Source: Pantoea sp. BAV 3049 (GTDB lineage Bacteria; Pseudomonadota; Gammaproteobacteria; Enterobacterales; Enterobacteriaceae). Taken from it: 64,000 nucleotides of DNA. Made by a program: the position numbers and the translations under genes. The stretch is taken from positions 4,578,696-4,642,695 of the forward strand of contig NZ_WHOY01000031.1 in assembly GCF_009765445.1 (NCBI RefSeq). The letters are read 5' to 3'. Below, in pieces: positions 62,297 to 64,000 of the stretch. How positions within the stretch are numbered: the stretch's first letter is position 1; each line of letters opens with the position of its first letter. A model generated the notes under the pieces. It saw only the letters and a list, made by a program, of their open reading frames with translations, did not search any database and was not told the origin of the DNA.

Positions 62297-62590
62297 AATA
62301 TTTCCAGTGTTTTTCTTGGCCGTACTGCACACCAGGCGCATCACGCCCAATTTATCGCGTGAGGGGAGTGGTGTAAATCGACTTTGCTTAAATTCTTGCC
62401 CTGCAGAGTTGATGTTTTGTGGTTCTTAACTACACTTTTTGTTGTCAATACTTAAAAAAAACGCATAAAGATCACAAGCTTTACCTTTGTGGACATTATG
62501 CGGGGTGTTATTTCACATCCTGAGGACGTTTATTCAAACTGCTTTTTTCAAGGGTTTGATTGGGCAATATTCAAAATTTAACGGAGCATA

Positions 62591-62938
62591 ATGATGAATA
62601 AGTTTGCAATCGTATTCCTGACAGCAGCGATGACTTTAGGCAGCGGTGCGGCAATGGCTGAGGACAGCAACAACGGGACAGCCAATCAGGCTGCTGATGC
62701 AGGTGCTGCAGGGGGTGGCTCCGTGCAGAAAATGGCCCCAAACAATGTTGATAACAGTAATATCAACAATACCGGCGACGCCACCACGCCTAAGCACCAC
62801 AAGAAAGCAACGCATCATAAAAAAATGACTGCGGACCAGATCGATAAAAACTCGCAGTGTAAAGATGGTAAGTGCCCGGACATTAATAAAAAAGTCGGTC
62901 CTGGCGCGGATACCAAAACGGACGGTACCTCGCAGTAA
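62591..62938 (+). CDS. ybgS: YbgS-like exported protein
   Basis: 115 residues with signal peptide about 1-23 (FLTAAMTLGSGAAMAE). Then Asn/Ala-rich, MAPNNVDNSNINNTGD, His/Lys stretch (PKHHKKATHHKK) and CKDGKCPDINKKVGPGADTK, matching YbgS next to aroG in E. coli. Periplasmic; function unknown. Confidence 0.88.
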   Translation: MMNKFAIVFLTAAMTLGSGAAMAEDSNNGTANQAADAGAAGGGSVQKMAPNNVDNSNINNTGDATTPKHHKKATHHKKMTADQIDKNSQCKDGKCPDINKKVGPGADTKTDGTSQ

Positions 62939-62963
62939 TATACACAGGCTTTTAGTGACGATT

Positions 62964-62988
62964 AAGGAGAGCTGCGGCTCTCCTTTTT
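62964..62988 (+). terminator. Terminator after ybgS
   Basis: AAGGAGAGC (62964-62972) pairs with GCTCTCCTT (62977-62985) around TGCG and runs into Ts. Confidence 0.88.
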
Positions 62989-63070
62989 ATTGTCCGCCCT
63001 TTTTCTCCCGGTGACTTACTTCAGCCAGTTACGCTATTCTTAGACTCCCAGATTTTCTCCGGATAACCTG

Positions 63071-63661
63071 ATGATTACGCTGCTGTTGATTGACGATCAT
63101 CCGCTGGTGCAGGTTGCACTTGAAGCGGCGCTGGTCAATGTGCCCTTCCCTGTCATGCTGCTGGCGGCAGAAGAAGACGTTAAGGCCCGCCAGCTGCTGG
63201 AGCAGCAGCCCATTGAGGTAGTGGTGCTGGATATTGGCCTGGCGGACAGCGACGGGCTGCAGTTGCTCAAGTTTATCCGACGCCACCATCCGGACATTCC
63301 GGTGATAGTCTACTCCGCGCAGGAGGAACGTCTCTATTCGCGCCTGGCTGAAGCAGCTGGCGCAGCGGGCTATGTTGCCAAGCGCCAGCCGTTGCCCCAG
63401 CTTCTCTCCGCCATCCTCGCCGTGCTGGGTGGACAGCGTGCTTTCCCTCCTGAAATGGCCCTGGACCACAGTGAGTCTCTGCTCACGGCCAAGGAACAGC
63501 AAATTCTGGCTTTACTGGCGCAGGGATTCTCTAATCTGCAAATCGCCGGGCAGCTAAATATCAGCAATAAAACGGTCAGTACCCATAAGAAAAATATTAT
63601 GGAGAAAACCGGTGCCGGCTCGGTAGTTGAACTGGCTGAAATATGGAAAACCCGGCAGTGA
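63071..63661 (+). CDS. LuxR/FixJ-type response regulator
   Basis: 196 residues. Receiver domain 1-115 with acidic pair LLLIDDH, phospho-acceptor Asp54 in VVVLDIGLADSDG, Ser in VIVYSAQ and Lys in AGYVAKRQP. LuxR helix-turn-helix at about 135-190 (LTAKEQQILALLAQGFSNLQ, ISNKTVSTHKKNIMEKTGAG). Like EvgA/BvgA. The sensor kinase gene overlaps its end by 19 bases, so the two form one two-component pair. Target genes unknown. Confidence 0.93.
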   Translation: MITLLLIDDHPLVQVALEAALVNVPFPVMLLAAEEDVKARQLLEQQPIEVVVLDIGLADSDGLQLLKFIRRHHPDIPVIVYSAQEERLYSRLAEAAGAAGYVAKRQPLPQLLSAILAVLGGQRAFPPEMALDHSESLLTAKEQQILALLAQGFSNLQIAGQLNISNKTVSTHKKNIMEKTGAGSVVELAEIWKTRQ

Positions 63662-64000
63662 CGGCACGCCTGGTGATGGTTTTGTTGCTATTGATCAGCC
63701 TGACGGCTGGTGCTGCGCTGCGCCCGATCAGCAGCGTTACACTGCCGCAGGAGATGATGCCGCTGGAGCAATCTGCGGCCTGGCAGGACAAAACGCTGCG
63801 TGTTGGGGTCCTGCGGGACAACAGTACGCCGTGGAATATGGTGGTCGGTCAGGATCTGTATGGCATCAACGCCGATTATCTGGTCGCCCTTAGCCGCGCC
63901 ACCGGGATGCGCTTTCAGATTGATGCCTTCAATAACTGGCAGGCACTGACTCAAGCCCTGCAGCACGGGCAGCTGGATATTCTGTTTGGTGTACCGCAGC
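63643..64000 (+). CDS. Sensor kinase N-terminus (BvgS/EvgS-like), runs off window
   Basis: Open to the end of the window (119 codons). ATG 63643 (or GTG 63658) is followed by a hydrophobic signal/TM (RLVMVLLLLISLTAGAAL). A periplasmic solute-binding-3-like domain follows: WQDKTLRVGVLRDNSTPWNM, INADYLVALSRATGMRFQID, LTQALQHGQLDILFGVPQ. That Venus-flytrap start and the preceding LuxR-type regulator fit EvgS/BvgS hybrid kinases. Kinase part not seen. Confidence 0.85.
   Translation, partial: MENPAVTARLVMVLLLLISLTAGAALRPISSVTLPQEMMPLEQSAAWQDKTLRVGVLRDNSTPWNMVVGQDLYGINADYLVALSRATGMRFQIDAFNNWQALTQALQHGQLDILFGVPQ

Noticed and set aside
62365-62390. TyrR box before aroG
   Set aside because: Only the TGTAAA half-site is clear; the second half has several mismatches.
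1-64000. tRNA, rRNA, insertion sequences or CRISPR arrays
   Set aside because: Looked for by eye on both strands; no cloverleaf, transposase or spaced repeat array was found. The TTTTGCAG repeats are too few and too short for CRISPR.

Overview
The window comes from an enterobacterial chromosome, most likely Erwiniaceae (Erwinia/Pantoea type). The reasoning: from about 28 to 63 kb the gene order is nearly that of the E. coli moa–uvrB–bio–ybh–mod–gal–gpmA–aroG segment, with enterobacterial protein lengths, but galE is missing from the gal operon and several islands are inserted. The genus call is an inference.

Positions 1 to about 23,030 are most of a lambdoid, probably cos-type prophage; its left end lies outside the window. 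Reading leftward on the minus strand from the immunity region: Cro (14.4 kb), an ORF6N regulator, Lar-like and DUF4222 proteins, a replication initiator with an iteron-rich putative origin (12.5-12.95 kb), a Toprim primase-helicase, antiterminator Q, holin/endolysin/Rz/Rz1, a KilA-N protein, a small structural and glycosyltransferase module, and an HNH nuclease that normally sits beside terminase. Reading rightward on the plus strand: the CI repressor, about 20 small translationally coupled genes (including an S24-fold protein lacking the catalytic Ser, three tandem helical paralogues, a possible sliding-clamp-like protein and a LexA-DNA-binding/zinc-ribbon protein), then excisionase and integrase. 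A plus-strand cargo unit between Q and the lysis genes encodes an RNase A-like toxin and its overlapping immunity gene. The right end joins a methyl-accepting chemotaxis gene that has lost its 5' end, so the phage appears to have integrated into that gene.

From 25 to 26.5 kb lies a second probable toxin/immunity unit: a split or frameshifted two-part protein with a glycine-rich membrane-active C-terminal half, then an AT-rich three-helix membrane protein. Next come yaiW, a TetR regulator and moaEDCBA (molybdopterin synthesis, with a Moco riboswitch), ybhK, uvrB (LexA box and DnaA-box palindrome), an orphan UrtE-like ATPase, and bioDCFB/bioA around a BirA operator.

From 40.9 to 46 kb is a four-gene chaperone-usher fimbrial operon (pilin, chaperone, usher, adhesin). 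It is followed by curA and a DJ-1/PfpI gene, then ybhB, pgl, ybhA, modCBA (ModC has an internal 29-residue deletion relative to E. coli), acrZ, modE, modF, galTKM with two GalR operators, gpmA, a decayed AT-rich locus, aroG and ybgS. The window ends with a LuxR-type response regulator and the start of a BvgS/EvgS-like sensor kinase.

Functionally, moa (cofactor synthesis) and mod (molybdate uptake and control) belong together. The bio genes form one BirA-controlled divergon and the gal genes one GalR-controlled operon. No tRNA, rRNA, insertion sequence or CRISPR array was recognised. All family assignments are from reading the sequence and from memory of the families; no database search was run.
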